A stretch of 64,000 bases of DNA, from the NCBI RefSeq assembly GCF_000971985.1, contig NZ_KQ040798.1, positions 487,826 through 551,825 on the forward strand, written 5' to 3'. Position 1 is the first letter of the stretch, and each line of letters opens with the position of its first letter. Of this stretch, positions 56,801 to 64,000 are shown one piece after another. This DNA is from Paenibacillus dauci (GTDB lineage: Bacteria; Bacillota; Bacilli; Paenibacillales; Paenibacillaceae). The notes under the pieces were generated by a model. That model had not been told where the DNA came from. It saw only the letters and a list, made by a program, of their open reading frames with translations, and ran no database searches. A program made the translations under genes and the position numbers.

Positions 56801-59179
56801 CCATGTCCGTTCATATTGGTGCTGCCAGTGTTCTTCGGTAATCAGGCTAATCGCTACCTGCAGAAAACGGCGTGCCGTCTCATAACCGAATGCTTCTTTG
56901 GCACGACGGGCGGCCTGCAGATTCAAATGAATCAGTCTTTCCTTTTCCGAATGGCGAGTGACCAGCACAATACCTTTGTTAAGATGTCCGGTAATCTCCA
57001 TAATATGCTCATGAATCCGGTCTTCCGGCCACTGACTGAGCAGCAGCCAACCGAGCTGGAGATGCAGCTGCTGGCGAAGCTTTGGATCGATCATCTGATA
57101 CAGGGCCTGCTGCAGCTTGTCATGCTGAAAAGTAAATTGAACCTGTATACGATCCAGCTCTTCTGCTGGAATCGCCACTTCATGAATAAAGGAAGTACTG
57201 GTATGCAGTGGTAACAGGATCTCTTCCTGTACAGCACGCAGCAGAGCAGGCATCAGCATGTCCTTTTCCGAATGACCAATCATTCGCAGTACCTGCCAAT
57301 CAAATGTGCGACCGATCAGTGCTGCTATACTGAGAATCAACCGTACACCTGCAGGCAATGTTTTCATTTTTTCCATCAGATATTCAATCAAGTCTTCACT
57401 GGCCGTGAGTTCCAGAATGACCGGTTCTTCATACAGCCAGGCTCCTGCTGTCTGATCAAAATAAAGCGCACGTTGTTTGTACAAATCCTTGAGTATTTCA
57501 CGGGTAAAGAAGGGATTGCCTCCTGTCTGCCGATGAATCACCGGAGTCAGCCAGTCCAGCTGCTCTGCGCTCATTCCCATGGTATCTTCAATAAGCTGGC
57601 GGGTATGGACTGCAGACAGTGGCTGGATATGCAGCTGGTGAATAAAATGCTGTTCATTCAGCCGCTCCATTGCTTCGGACAATGAATGCCCGGCGCCAAT
57701 CTCATCGTAGCGATAAGACCCGATAATAAAAATACGTTTGAGATTTTTATTTTCCAGCAGCCGCGACATCAGCTGAATACTGGATAAATCCGCCCACTGC
57801 AGATCATCCAGAAACAGAACAAGCGGACGCTGTTGACCAATCAGACTTTCCAGTAATCGGACAAAAGACAGGAAAAAACGGTTATTCTCTTCTACAGGCA
57901 GCAGCGGCTCAGGCTTTGGCTGCACACCGATTAACTGCTCCAGTTCTGGCAACCAGCGAGTCATCAGACCGGCATTCGCACCCAAATGACTCTTCAGTGC
58001 ATACTGCATATCGGCCATTTCGTCTGCAGGTCCATTCAGCCATTCTGCCAGCAAAGTTCGAAAAGCATCCATGATTGCACTATACGGAATGTTTTTGTTG
58101 TATTGTTCAAATTTACCCTGCACAAAATATCCTTTTTCATAAGACACAATCGTCTGCAGTTCATTGACCAGCGCAGTTTTTCCGCTACCGGCTTCACCTG
58201 CTACCAGAGCCAGCTGAAGGCGATCTTCCATGCTCTGGACAAAAGCTGACTGCAGCACATTTAATTCTTCTTCACGGCCATATAATTTCTGCGGCATATG
58301 AAAAATCGTACTACGATCTTCCAGACCGATCTCAAAATCGGTACGTGACGCAGAGGAAAGGCACTTTTTCAAATCGGAACGAATACCATAGGCGCTGCGA
58401 TAGCGGTCTTCGGGAGACTTTTCCAGCAGTTTCATTACGATATTGGACAGTACTTGCGGAACACGTCCCTCGCTCTGCTGTGCCGGAGAGACCGGCTTTT
58501 TGGCAATAATGGAATAGATCTGATCCATAACCGAATCGGAAGGATACGGATGAGTGCCTGTCAGCATCTCATACAGTACGACTCCAAATGAGTAAAAGTC
58601 AGAACGATAGTCAATATGACGATTGATTCGGCCCGTCTGCTCAGGGGAAATATAAGGCAGGCTGCCTTCCATGATACCAGTAACTGCCTGATCCGACTTT
58701 TCGTTACTCCAGCGGGTGGATAGATCAAAATCAATCAGCTGCAGCTGATCGGTCTCCCGATTCCAGATCAGATTGGCGGGTTTGATATCTTTGTGGATAA
58801 TTTCGCGTTCATGAATGGCACCGATCATATCCACGAGCTTGATCGCCAGTCGCAGTACTGTCTGCACATCCAGACGCTGCTGCCGAAGAATACTTTTGAG
58901 CGACTCGCCGTTAATGTCTTCCATGGATAGCACAAAGTAGCCACCACGCTCTTCCAGTTGAATCGGTCGGACGATGCCCGGAATAACAGGACTCAGCTCC
59001 GATAACAGCTGATACTCCTTTTTGATACGCATAATTGCTTCGTACGTCGATGATCTCGCGCCGAGTACTTTGGCAATAACAGGTTCGCCGGAAAGATTGT
59101 CGATGCACCGATAGATTGCCTTGCTGCCATGGTCTGCAATCTCTTCTATCACTGTGTATTTTTGATCTTTCCAATTCAT
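53801..59179 (-). CDS. Ser/Thr kinase-ATPase-GAF-PAS-GGDEF signalling protein
   Basis: 1792 residues, soluble. Kinase domain about 1-275: candidate ATP Lys37 (VIAKVLG), catalytic loop HKDIKPAN (D131, N136), DFD (150-152) in place of DFG, and PYISPEQTGR. An AAA/PknK-like ATPase follows: GREEE, P-loop GEAGSGKT (328-335), Walker B LVLFLDDLQWAD (~453-464). Then a long helical TPR-like region (~700-1300), GAF (~1320-1475), PAS (~1495-1610) and GGDEF (1618-1785) with active motif GGEEF (1699-1703). No RxxD inhibitory site precedes GGEEF. It should combine protein phosphorylation and cyclic-di-GMP synthesis. It starts within TAATG, overlapping the membrane protein stop by one base. Confidence 0.9.
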   Translation of the reverse strand: MNWKDQKYTVIEEIADHGSKAIYRCIDNLSGEPVIAKVLGARSSTYEAIMRIKKEYQLLSELSPVIPGIVRPIQLEERGGYFVLSMEDINGESLKSILRQQRLDVQTVLRLAIKLVDMIGAIHEREIIHKDIKPANLIWNRETDQLQLIDFDLSTRWSNEKSDQAVTGIMEGSLPYISPEQTGRINRHIDYRSDFYSFGVVLYEMLTGTHPYPSDSVMDQIYSIIAKKPVSPAQQSEGRVPQVLSNIVMKLLEKSPEDRYRSAYGIRSDLKKCLSSASRTDFEIGLEDRSTIFHMPQKLYGREEELNVLQSAFVQSMEDRLQLALVAGEAGSGKTALVNELQTIVSYEKGYFVQGKFEQYNKNIPYSAIMDAFRTLLAEWLNGPADEMADMQYALKSHLGANAGLMTRWLPELEQLIGVQPKPEPLLPVEENNRFFLSFVRLLESLIGQQRPLVLFLDDLQWADLSSIQLMSRLLENKNLKRIFIIGSYRYDEIGAGHSLSEAMERLNEQHFIHQLHIQPLSAVHTRQLIEDTMGMSAEQLDWLTPVIHRQTGGNPFFTREILKDLYKQRALYFDQTAGAWLYEEPVILELTASEDLIEYLMEKMKTLPAGVRLILSIAALIGRTFDWQVLRMIGHSEKDMLMPALLRAVQEEILLPLHTSTSFIHEVAIPAEELDRIQVQFTFQHDKLQQALYQMIDPKLRQQLHLQLGWLLLSQWPEDRIHEHIMEITGHLNKGIVLVTRHSEKERLIHLNLQAARRAKEAFGYETARRFLQVAISLITEEHWQHQYERTWDIYLLYSECSYLIHQPDSADRACNVLLHHARTGMEQATIYEMQSNHYMYLGLMGRAIEAGKAGLDSLDFTVPRRLNMAVVAKELLAVKLQLRGKKPEQLLEDREMTDQRIKLIMRLLVSFIPPAFISGEQTLFGWAVLKKTQLSIRHGNAPESAGAYIGYAMLLSGMGDLKGAEAYGRLAVSLNEKFADLQWRSLVHVLYSLFCYSWSHDWETLEEQYRRTVEYSLLSGDMLYLAHACYYRNQWNPSLEIETYLQESGTMLEMIENTKYRPALATARLNRQKFRVLSGEIPFGTVMDDEEFSEQDYLDELGSLKYYSGIGIYYICKIQLAFMTDESAEALTYIQQADQVISTLAGSTFMEEYSFYTFMALASCYPELGRKEQRNARIRMSKQYRKMKKWAAHHPHNFTTQQYLMQAEWLRIHGKYSEAENYYYLALQDSEQGNFTRYKAIASEQIARFYLERGRPELGGYYFKQASYYYSVWGARGKVQQLQENYQDLMGHIQWVPLNGDQTMSISTENIDIHLLLQASQAISREIELDQLLHNMMNIVLVNAGAQRGCIMIKSGPSLWAEGEYSDIDHQINIRIHEDQQRRALQFPWMTMDEVARSRETLMYTDASSVNRLSDIRYMTEQQPRSVLCMPLLNQDKLIAVIYLENNLITGAFTRERLGMINLLSRDMVYAIENASLYSNLEHLVNQRTRELAVKNEQLSKYFNIVDKNVIIVNTDLYGNVMMASEEFCLLTGYTQEEVASRPHRFFRPMDHHGRSIAPFVIDKEETWNGELIYFRKDQNMLWLNMTVEPAWEEDHLQGYMFIGHNITDKKQIERISITDELTGLYNRRYFNERILYKLENAVLQQASLTFMLLDIDHYKKYNDRYGHYEGDNVLRRIGATLLEETSKAGAVAFRLGGEEFAILSIGMGKERTAEIAENIRQSIEDLHIPHDQNDAAPYVTVSVGVGFVEQVNHHLTEEAIYRLADAALYRSKASNRNCVTIHTLTDVHD

Positions 59180-60351
59180 TAGATTTCCCTCGCTTTATCC
59201 CGTCTCTGTACCAAATCAAAATCAGGATTAAATTTGAACACATATGCTGCCGTTAACCAGATCACCCAACAATTCACACCAAAGAACAAATAACCAAAAT
59301 AACCGAGAAGCGGCATCTGGGAAAAGATATGGAATTTATCCAGATAAGGGACGGAATACTTCCAGTAATTCGGATTCAGCGGAATGCCCTCATTGAACCA
59401 TTCACTACCAAAGTTCCACAGCTCCCAAAAAAATCCGTTACAGACTGTAGCCAATCCGATCAGCAGCATTGGGGACCAGTTGCCCTGGCGAATCGGAGTA
59501 AATGGCGTCCACATCCGAATCAGTCCCATGGCTGCAGACAGCATAGGAACCAGCGCGACCCACAATACCCAAAATAATTCAAACGGGAAATAACCCATGG
59601 CCAGTGCAAGACCAAGCCCCAGAATATACATCACAATCAGTGTCGGCTTGTTCAGGTGAAGCTTCGGTCCGTTACTGTAACGATCACGCAGCGCCGGAAT
59701 AGTCAGCATCAGCAGATACCATTCAATAATTGCCGGCAGCACCGTTGTATAGGAGAGCGAGAACCAGAAAATATTGCCAAAATCCGAGAAAATCTCTTTA
59801 TTGGGATAATACCAATTTTCCATAACAAAGAAATTCAGATATTCAAAAGCGAACCAGCTGAAGCAGGACACAACTGCCAGCAGCTGCATAATTTGCGGCT
59901 TTTTGGACAGCAGAGATACTCCATGGTTGCGCTTGTATACGATTCCATCAAGAATGCATATAAAAGACCACCATAACGGTACAAAGGTGTAAGGCTCAAG
60001 CAGACTAAGCACCGACAGGCGCGCCCACATAATAAACCAGCAAATTACCAGAACCGGCAGCGCGGCCCAGAACCAGAAAGGAAACTGCACTTCGGAACGC
60101 TGAACTTCGGCTGCGACCAGAGTCTTGCGAAACCCGAATACACGCGGAAACAGGTAAAACACCATAATAAACAATGCCACTATACAAGCCAGTGCAAAAT
60201 ACAAGGCGTTAAAACCCGGATCCTGAACGGCTTCCTGCACGGGGAAGGTACCATATCCAGGTGGCAGCCCGCCCCATTTTGCCAGACTTCCCAGCAGCGG
60301 AAGGATAAAAATCAGTAAAAACGTGATAATCAGAAATACAATTTTCTTCAA
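59179..60351 (-). CDS. Polytopic membrane protein, unknown, coupled to the kinase-GGDEF gene
   Basis: 390 residues with about ten hydrophobic segments, very rich in Trp, Phe and Tyr (PFWFWAALPVLVICWFIMWA; NIFWFSLSYTTVLPAI; GFFWELWNFGSEWFNEGIP). No family recognised. Conserved-looking polar groups inside the membrane region (FEYLNFF, EWYLL, FWELWNFGSEW) could bind a ligand. The stop TAA shares its last A with the kinase ATG (TAATG), so the two proteins are made together and probably act as membrane sensor or partner and cytoplasmic effector. The gene-free 60352-60494 should hold the promoter. Confidence 0.75.
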   Translation of the reverse strand: MKKIVFLIITFLLIFILPLLGSLAKWGGLPPGYGTFPVQEAVQDPGFNALYFALACIVALFIMVFYLFPRVFGFRKTLVAAEVQRSEVQFPFWFWAALPVLVICWFIMWARLSVLSLLEPYTFVPLWWSFICILDGIVYKRNHGVSLLSKKPQIMQLLAVVSCFSWFAFEYLNFFVMENWYYPNKEIFSDFGNIFWFSLSYTTVLPAIIEWYLLMLTIPALRDRYSNGPKLHLNKPTLIVMYILGLGLALAMGYFPFELFWVLWVALVPMLSAAMGLIRMWTPFTPIRQGNWSPMLLIGLATVCNGFFWELWNFGSEWFNEGIPLNPNYWKYSVPYLDKFHIFSQMPLLGYFGYLFFGVNCWVIWLTAAYVFKFNPDFDLVQRRDKAREI

Positions 60352-60494
60352 CCGTCTAACCCCTTTATTATCTGTAATGAACGGTATTTCTGTACTGTTT
60401 TCAACAATATTTCTGTTTTTTCGACAGTTGCATTTGACCCGTATTTACTATTTATAATCTGCTGCCGCCAAAAAAGATAGTGTTTTTTCTGGAA

Positions 60495-60559
60495 ATAAAA
60501 AAAGTATTCTGCAGAGTCGGTTCGCCTGACGGGAAGGCTTCCCCTTTTACAGAATACTT
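60495..60559 (-). terminator. Terminator of tatC
   Basis: AAGTATTCTG and CAGAATACTT arms close an ~60-base stem with a GGGAAG/CTTCCC inner helix; seven Ts follow on the minus strand. Confidence 0.88.
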
Positions 60560-60569
60560 GTCATTATAA

Positions 60570-61325
60570 TTAGATTTCTTCCAGCAGTCGCTCGGCATCT
60601 CTGCGCTGCTGTCTGCGATAGACGACCTTGGCCAAAATGACGCTTAGTTCATACAATATCAGTAATGGAATAGCGACCAATGTATCCGAGATAAAGTCTG
60701 GTGGCGTAATAACAACTGCTACAAATACCAATACAAAATAAGCCGGCTTGCGTATTTTGGAGAGTAATGCCGGTGTCAGAATCCGGATCGTTGTCAGGAA
60801 CATGACGATAATCGGCAGTTCGAACAATCCCGCTACAGGAAATACAATGTTCGACATAAAGGTAAAGTACTGCACTACACCATACGTTTCTTCCAGTCCC
60901 ATACTGCGTGTTACCTGAGAGGTAAACGCAAGAGCCATCGGAAAAATTATATAATAGGCAAACAGCACACCCAGCAGAAACATAACAAATACAAACGGAA
61001 TATACTTGCGCGCTGCCCTTCGTTCATGCGGCAGCAGCCCCGGACTGACAAATGCCCATAATTGATAAACTGCACAGGGCAGTGTCAGTGCAATAGCAAC
61101 AACCATAGCGATCTTCATATAAAGACCAATGCCATCCCAGAACGAGAATACATGGAATACCAGCTGACGGGCAGTCTCTGCGGCAACCAGGTACTGATAG
61201 ACAGGCTGGGCCACCAGCAGGCCGGCAATCAGACCCAAAAACAGCACAGCAATTACAATAATCAACCGCCGCCTGAGTTCGGTAAGATGATCAACGAGGG
61301 ACATATCTTTTTCGGAATTAAACAA
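60570..61325 (-). CDS. tatC: Twin-arginine translocase subunit TatC
   Basis: About 251 residues from TTG 61325, the usual TatC size. Six membrane segments and the family marks HLTELRRRLI near the N-terminus, FVSPGLLPHERR in the first cytoplasmic loop, and TPPDFISDTLVAIPLLILYELSVI at the end. It is the receptor for twin-arginine signal peptides. GGAGGA lies 6 bases before TTG 61325; further in-frame starts upstream (61349, 61376) have weaker sites. Downstream of tatA with a hairpin between. Confidence 0.93.
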   Translation of the reverse strand: MFNSEKDMSLVDHLTELRRRLIIVIAVLFLGLIAGLLVAQPVYQYLVAAETARQLVFHVFSFWDGIGLYMKIAMVVAIALTLPCAVYQLWAFVSPGLLPHERRAARKYIPFVFVMFLLGVLFAYYIIFPMALAFTSQVTRSMGLEETYGVVQYFTFMSNIVFPVAGLFELPIIVMFLTTIRILTPALLSKIRKPAYFVLVFVAVVITPPDFISDTLVAIPLLILYELSVILAKVVYRRQQRRDAERLLEEI

Positions 61326-61401
61326 TGGGGTTCCTCCATTCAATGCCATATCTCCAGTCAACCTCGGATCGATCATCCAGGCGGATTGACTTGGAAAAGA
61401 A

Positions 61402-61426
61402 AATCCCTTCCACCGGGGAAGGGATT
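61402..61426 (-). promoter_or_regulatory. Hairpin between tatA and tatC, likely partial terminator
   Basis: AATCCCTTCC (61402-61411) pairs perfectly with GGAAGGGATT (61417-61426) around five bases, followed on the minus strand by TTTTCTTTTCC. The interrupted T tract suggests partial termination, which would keep TatA above TatC. Confidence 0.65.
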
Positions 61427-61525
61427 CGGAACATGGCCGATACAGCGATTTTCATTCTCCGTACAGAGGTGAGCGGCTTACAGCTCCGTCTATATTCAGC
61501 CAGGATGTGGCTTTAACTGCGTAGA

Positions 61526-61759
61526 TTAACGTTTCTCTTCCGTGCGTACTTCCGGTACCACTTCGGCACTCTGGATCGAATCGGCATGAACTTTGGTTGT
61601 CTTGTCCTCATCCTTCATCATATCGCGTGTACCTTCCTTGAATTCACGGAACGTCCGGCCTACAGCACGACCCAGTTCGGGCAGCTTGTTGGGGCCAAAT
61701 AAAATCAGCGCAAGAATGATTAACAAAATAAAACCGGTAGGACCAATTGAACTAAACAT
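61526..61759 (-). CDS. tatA: Twin-arginine translocase subunit TatA
   Basis: 77 residues from ATG 61759. One membrane helix (GPTGFILLIILALILFGPNKLPELG) with the FGPNKLP hinge, then the amphipathic helix (GRAVGRTFREFKEGTRDM) and a charged tail. It forms the Tat pore. GGAGGAG lies 6 bases before the ATG; the longer in-frame frame to 61828 has no support. Confidence 0.95.
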   Translation of the reverse strand: MFSSIGPTGFILLIILALILFGPNKLPELGRAVGRTFREFKEGTRDMMKDEDKTTKVHADSIQSAEVVPEVRTEEKR

Positions 61760-61860
61760 GTGGAACTCCTCCTTCATTCTCCAACGGGAACAGGCCTGTT
61801 GTTCTCCTATCATAGCATAGCTACGCATTTCAATTCATTATTGGATTACATTACCACGAC

Positions 61861-61891
61861 AAAAAACACAATTTCTCATGACGAAAAATTG
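61861..61891 (-). terminator. Probable terminator after mogA
   Basis: CAATTTCTC (61869-61877) pairs with GAAAAATTG (61883-61891) with one mismatch; six Ts follow on the minus strand after TG. It separates the cofactor operon from tatA. Confidence 0.55.
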
Positions 61892-61961
61892 CGATAGTCC
61901 TGTAGGAGTTCCATAACTTCTATATTTTCACAATTAGCTTTGCTGTGAAATATACATCCGT

Positions 61962-62459
61962 TTATCGCTCATCATTCGGACTGTATTGTCCGGTAATCAT
62001 CAGCAGCGCTTCCGGCAACTGGTCCATAATGGCTGCCAGGTGCTCATGTACGCCTTTGGGAGAACCCGGAAGATTAACGATCAGGCTGCGTTCGCGAATC
62101 CCGCAGATCCCGCGAAACAACATGGCTGAACGGTTTTTCTGCATTACGGTAGCGCGCATGGCTTCTGCCATTCCGGGTACTTCACGCTGAATCACACGGC
62201 GCGTTGCTTCCGGCGTCACATCACGCTGGGCCAGCTCTGTTCCACCTGTTGTCAGAATTAGATCGGCGTTAAAATATTCTGTCATTTCAATTAATGCAGC
62301 AATAATCTCATCCGGTTCATCCGGTACCACACGATATTCTACAATCTTACCGCCCAGTTCTTCTTCTACCAGTTCACGGATGACCTGTGCGCTTGTATCT
62401 TCACGCTCTCCACGTGCTCCTTTATCGCTGGCTGTGAGAATAGCCGTTCTCCAAACCAT
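61962..62459 (-). CDS. MogA/MoaB-family molybdopterin adenylyltransferase
   Basis: 165 residues from ATG 62459. MoCF-binding fold with ILTASDKGARGEREDTS, the DLILTTGGTELAQRDVTPEATR signature and NLPGSPKGVHEHL. It adenylates molybdopterin before molybdenum insertion. GGGAGGGTGA is placed just before ATG 62459; the frame to 62492 runs over it. Mog and MoaB are hard to tell apart by eye. Confidence 0.92.
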   Translation of the reverse strand: MVWRTAILTASDKGARGEREDTSAQVIRELVEEELGGKIVEYRVVPDEPDEIIAALIEMTEYFNADLILTTGGTELAQRDVTPEATRRVIQREVPGMAEAMRATVMQKNRSAMLFRGICGIRERSLIVNLPGSPKGVHEHLAAIMDQLPEALLMITGQYSPNDER

Positions 62460-62523
62460 ACGCTCACCCTCCCTATCTCTATGCCAATCCATATTCTGTA
62501 TTTTATTGATCTGTACAGGATAT

Positions 62524-63045
62524 CTATGAATCTATCGTATAGTCTCCACTTTTGCCTCCGCTTTTGGAGAGCAGCAGTGTTGGACCGATAATCATATCTT
62601 TTTGCAGCGCCTTGCACATATCGTAGACGGTCAGAGCGACTGCCGAAGCGGCTGTGAGTGCTTCCATTTCCACACCGGTTTTGCCTTCGGTCTTCACCTC
62701 TACCTCGATATGCAGCTCATCCCGGCCATTATCCTCAAAGGTAACATTAATACCGGTGAGCGGTAGCGGATGACACATTGGAATCCAGTCCGATGTACGC
62801 TTGGCAGCCTGAATACCTGCCACCTGCGCAACAGCCAGTACATCTCCCTTGCCAATCTGGCCCGCTTTGATAGCTGCCAGTGTATCCGGCTTCATGATAA
62901 CACGAGTAGAAGCAACCGCTTTTCTTACCGAACTTTCCTTGCCGGAAATATCGACCATGCGCGCCCGACCCTGCTCATTGAAATGGGTCAGCTTGCCCGA
63001 AGATACCGGTAATCCTTCATATTCTTCATTTTCCCGATGGCTCAT
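62524..63045 (-). CDS. moaC: Cyclic pyranopterin monophosphate synthase MoaC
   Basis: 173 residues from ATG 63045. Family motifs: [28 protein letters not shown] and [33 protein letters not shown] with the catalytic Lys/His/Asp set. With MoaA it makes cPMP, the first stable molybdopterin precursor. Start chosen 16 bases after the cyclo-ligase stop with AGGGAGAG upstream; the frame further upstream runs into the cyclo-ligase gene. Confidence 0.95.
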   Translation of the reverse strand: MSHRENEEYEGLPVSSGKLTHFNEQGRARMVDISGKESSVRKAVASTRVIMKPDTLAAIKAGQIGKGDVLAVAQVAGIQAAKRTSDWIPMCHPLPLTGINVTFEDNGRDELHIEVEVKTEGKTGVEMEALTAASAVALTVYDMCKALQKDMIIGPTLLLSKSGGKSGDYTIDS

Positions 63046-63061
63046 TGTATCCCAACTCTCC

Positions 63062-63691
63062 CTAAACCTGCTGCTTCGTATACCGATATCCCGAAGCGGT
63101 AAATAAAATATCAATCCGAAAATCATGCGACTCCATTGGAATAGATGGCATGATCTGCGTTTCAAAAGCAAAAGCCCCCAATAATGGACGCTGTTTGGAC
63201 GATACTGTTAACTTGTGCATAAAACGATCATAGTATCCGCCACCATAACCGATCCGGCTGCCCTGTAAGTCATATCCCAGCCCAGGAACAATAACCAGAT
63301 CAATCTCCTGCCATTGTTCCTGCGGAAAAGCAGGTAATCCTTCACTCGGTTCCGGAATGCCATAAGCACCTGGCTGTACATCGGTAATCGAATCAATACG
63401 ATGCAGATGGAAAATACCTTTATGATGAAGATCAATACGCGGTACCAGTACTGTATCTCCCTGCTGCCAACAATACTCCAGTAGCGGAAGCGTGTCCGGT
63501 TCATCCCGATAAGCCAGATAACTGAATATCGTTAATGGGGAGGAGTCGTTTGCAGTACGTAACTGTTCTATATATGACTGAGCGGCAGTACAGATGTCTG
63601 CCGATTCTTTGATTCTCTGTGCAGGGTCCATATTCAGACGCCGCTGTTTAAGCTGCTTGCGCAAAAGAGATTTTCCGGATTCTAAATTCAC
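63062..63691 (-). CDS. 5-formyltetrahydrofolate cyclo-ligase
   Basis: 209 residues. N-terminal [12 protein letters not shown] phosphate-binding segment and the C-terminal signature [27 protein letters not shown], typical of the YqgN/MTHFS family. It turns 5-formyl-THF into 5,10-methenyl-THF using ATP. It begins with GTG 63691 after GGAGGAGGT. First gene of an operon with moaC and mogA. Confidence 0.95.
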   Translation of the reverse strand: MNLESGKSLLRKQLKQRRLNMDPAQRIKESADICTAAQSYIEQLRTANDSSPLTIFSYLAYRDEPDTLPLLEYCWQQGDTVLVPRIDLHHKGIFHLHRIDSITDVQPGAYGIPEPSEGLPAFPQEQWQEIDLVIVPGLGYDLQGSRIGYGGGYYDRFMHKLTVSSKQRPLLGAFAFETQIMPSIPMESHDFRIDILFTASGYRYTKQQV

Positions 63692-63748
63692 CAGCTACCT
63701 CCTCCTGCAGATCAGGCTGCTTGACCGGATGGTAGGCCTGAGTCATTC

Positions 63749-63777
63749 ATATTGACAGTGTAACACTTTCCTGTCAA
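63749..63777 (-). promoter_or_regulatory. Promoter of the cyclo-ligase-moaC-mogA operon with nested palindromes
   Basis: Minus strand TTGACA (63777-63772), 17-base spacer, CAATAT (63754-63749). TTGACAG (63752-63758) and CTGTCAA (63771-63777) form a perfect inverted repeat over the promoter; AGTGTAACACT lies inside it. The remaining 63778-64000 has no gene I can support. Confidence 0.6.
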
Positions 63778-64000
63778 AAAACCAATTTCACTTTGCATCA
63801 TTTACAGTATCGTAACCATCTGCTGTACAAGGAATAAGCCATGCAAAATAACGCGGTTTCATGTACACTGAATAGGATGGTCTAAGACCGATCCCGGCTG
63901 CTTCCTGCATGATGAGAAGCAAGCTCTTTTATAATAAGGATATAATCTTCTTTGCCATAACAAAAACGGCAGACAGTGGAAGAACCCGATACTCTTGCGA

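Noticed and set aside
63692-64000. 6S RNA next to the 5-formyltetrahydrofolate cyclo-ligase gene, as in gamma-proteobacteria
   Set aside because: No long closing stem with a central promoter-like bubble could be drawn in the available bases; the association is not expected in Firmicutes.

Overview
The window reads as a chromosomal segment of a low-to-mid GC, endospore-forming Firmicute, most likely Paenibacillus or a close relative. The reasons are the gene content (Spo0M, a NucB-type nuclease, HrcA/CIRCE-controlled groESL, AraNPQ-type importer, OpuA/GbsR, alr-mazEF, a Tad locus with a DUF5702 protein), strong AGGAGG ribosome binding sites, many TTG/GTG starts, and a gene order alr-mazEF-tex-sprT-tRNA array that resembles the Bacillus subtilis ydc region. 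No whole prophage, insertion sequence, CRISPR array or plasmid origin was seen.

Layout. 0.4-11.5 kb: a ten-gene minus-strand operon for a Tad/Flp (type IVb) pilus (TadZ-like, TadA/CpaF ATPase, TadB, TadC, Flp pilin, TadE-like proteins, a DUF5702/TadG-like protein, prepilin peptidase, FHA protein). It is preceded by an intrinsic terminator lying inside the leader, which suggests attenuation. A secreted beta-propeller gene is divergent to it. 13-15.7 kb: a DCC-family thiol protein, a small Cys-rich unknown, and divergent ohr and glutathione peroxidase (peroxide defence). 15.9-19.9 kb: a tRNA array (Asn, Ser, Glu, Lys, Leu, Leu; all minus strand) split by two insertions, a DeoR-HAD pair and a divergent pair of XRE regulators between two identical tRNA-Leu genes. 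19.9-26.7 kb: sprT, tex, mazF, mazE, alr, fur. 27.6-36.7 kb: an arabino-oligosaccharide catabolic cluster (two GH51 arabinofuranosidases, a lipoprotein/permease/permease ABC importer without its own ATPase, a GH43 enzyme, and an HTH regulator with a large beta-rich sensor domain). 38-44.8 kb: two tandem paralogous Vpr-like subtilisin-family exoproteases. 45.1-49.2 kb: GbsR-type regulator divergent to opuAA-AB-AC for glycine betaine uptake. 49.4-53.7 kb: NucB-like nuclease, Spo0M, groEL-groES with CIRCE. 53.8-60.4 kb: a two-gene signalling operon, a polytopic membrane protein translationally coupled to a 1792-residue Ser/Thr kinase-ATPase-GAF-PAS-GGDEF protein. 60.5-63.8 kb: tatC, tatA, mogA, moaC and 5-formyltetrahydrofolate cyclo-ligase.

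How the parts work together. The Tad pilus and the kinase-GGDEF protein are the surface/signalling modules. The arabinose cluster imports short arabinans and hydrolyses them in the cytoplasm; its two promoters share an ATGTTAAYAAAAA element that is a candidate operator for the local HTH regulator. The Tat genes sit beside molybdenum cofactor genes, which fits Tat export of cofactor-loaded enzymes. Fur, Ohr and Gpx form a metal/peroxide theme, and a PerR-like box lies over the fur promoter.

All calls come from reading the sequence and from family knowledge; no database search was run. The least understood and most interesting items are the tad leader terminator, the XRE pair between duplicated tRNA-Leu genes, the HTH-sensor regulator of the arabinose cluster, and the membrane protein/kinase-GGDEF operon.
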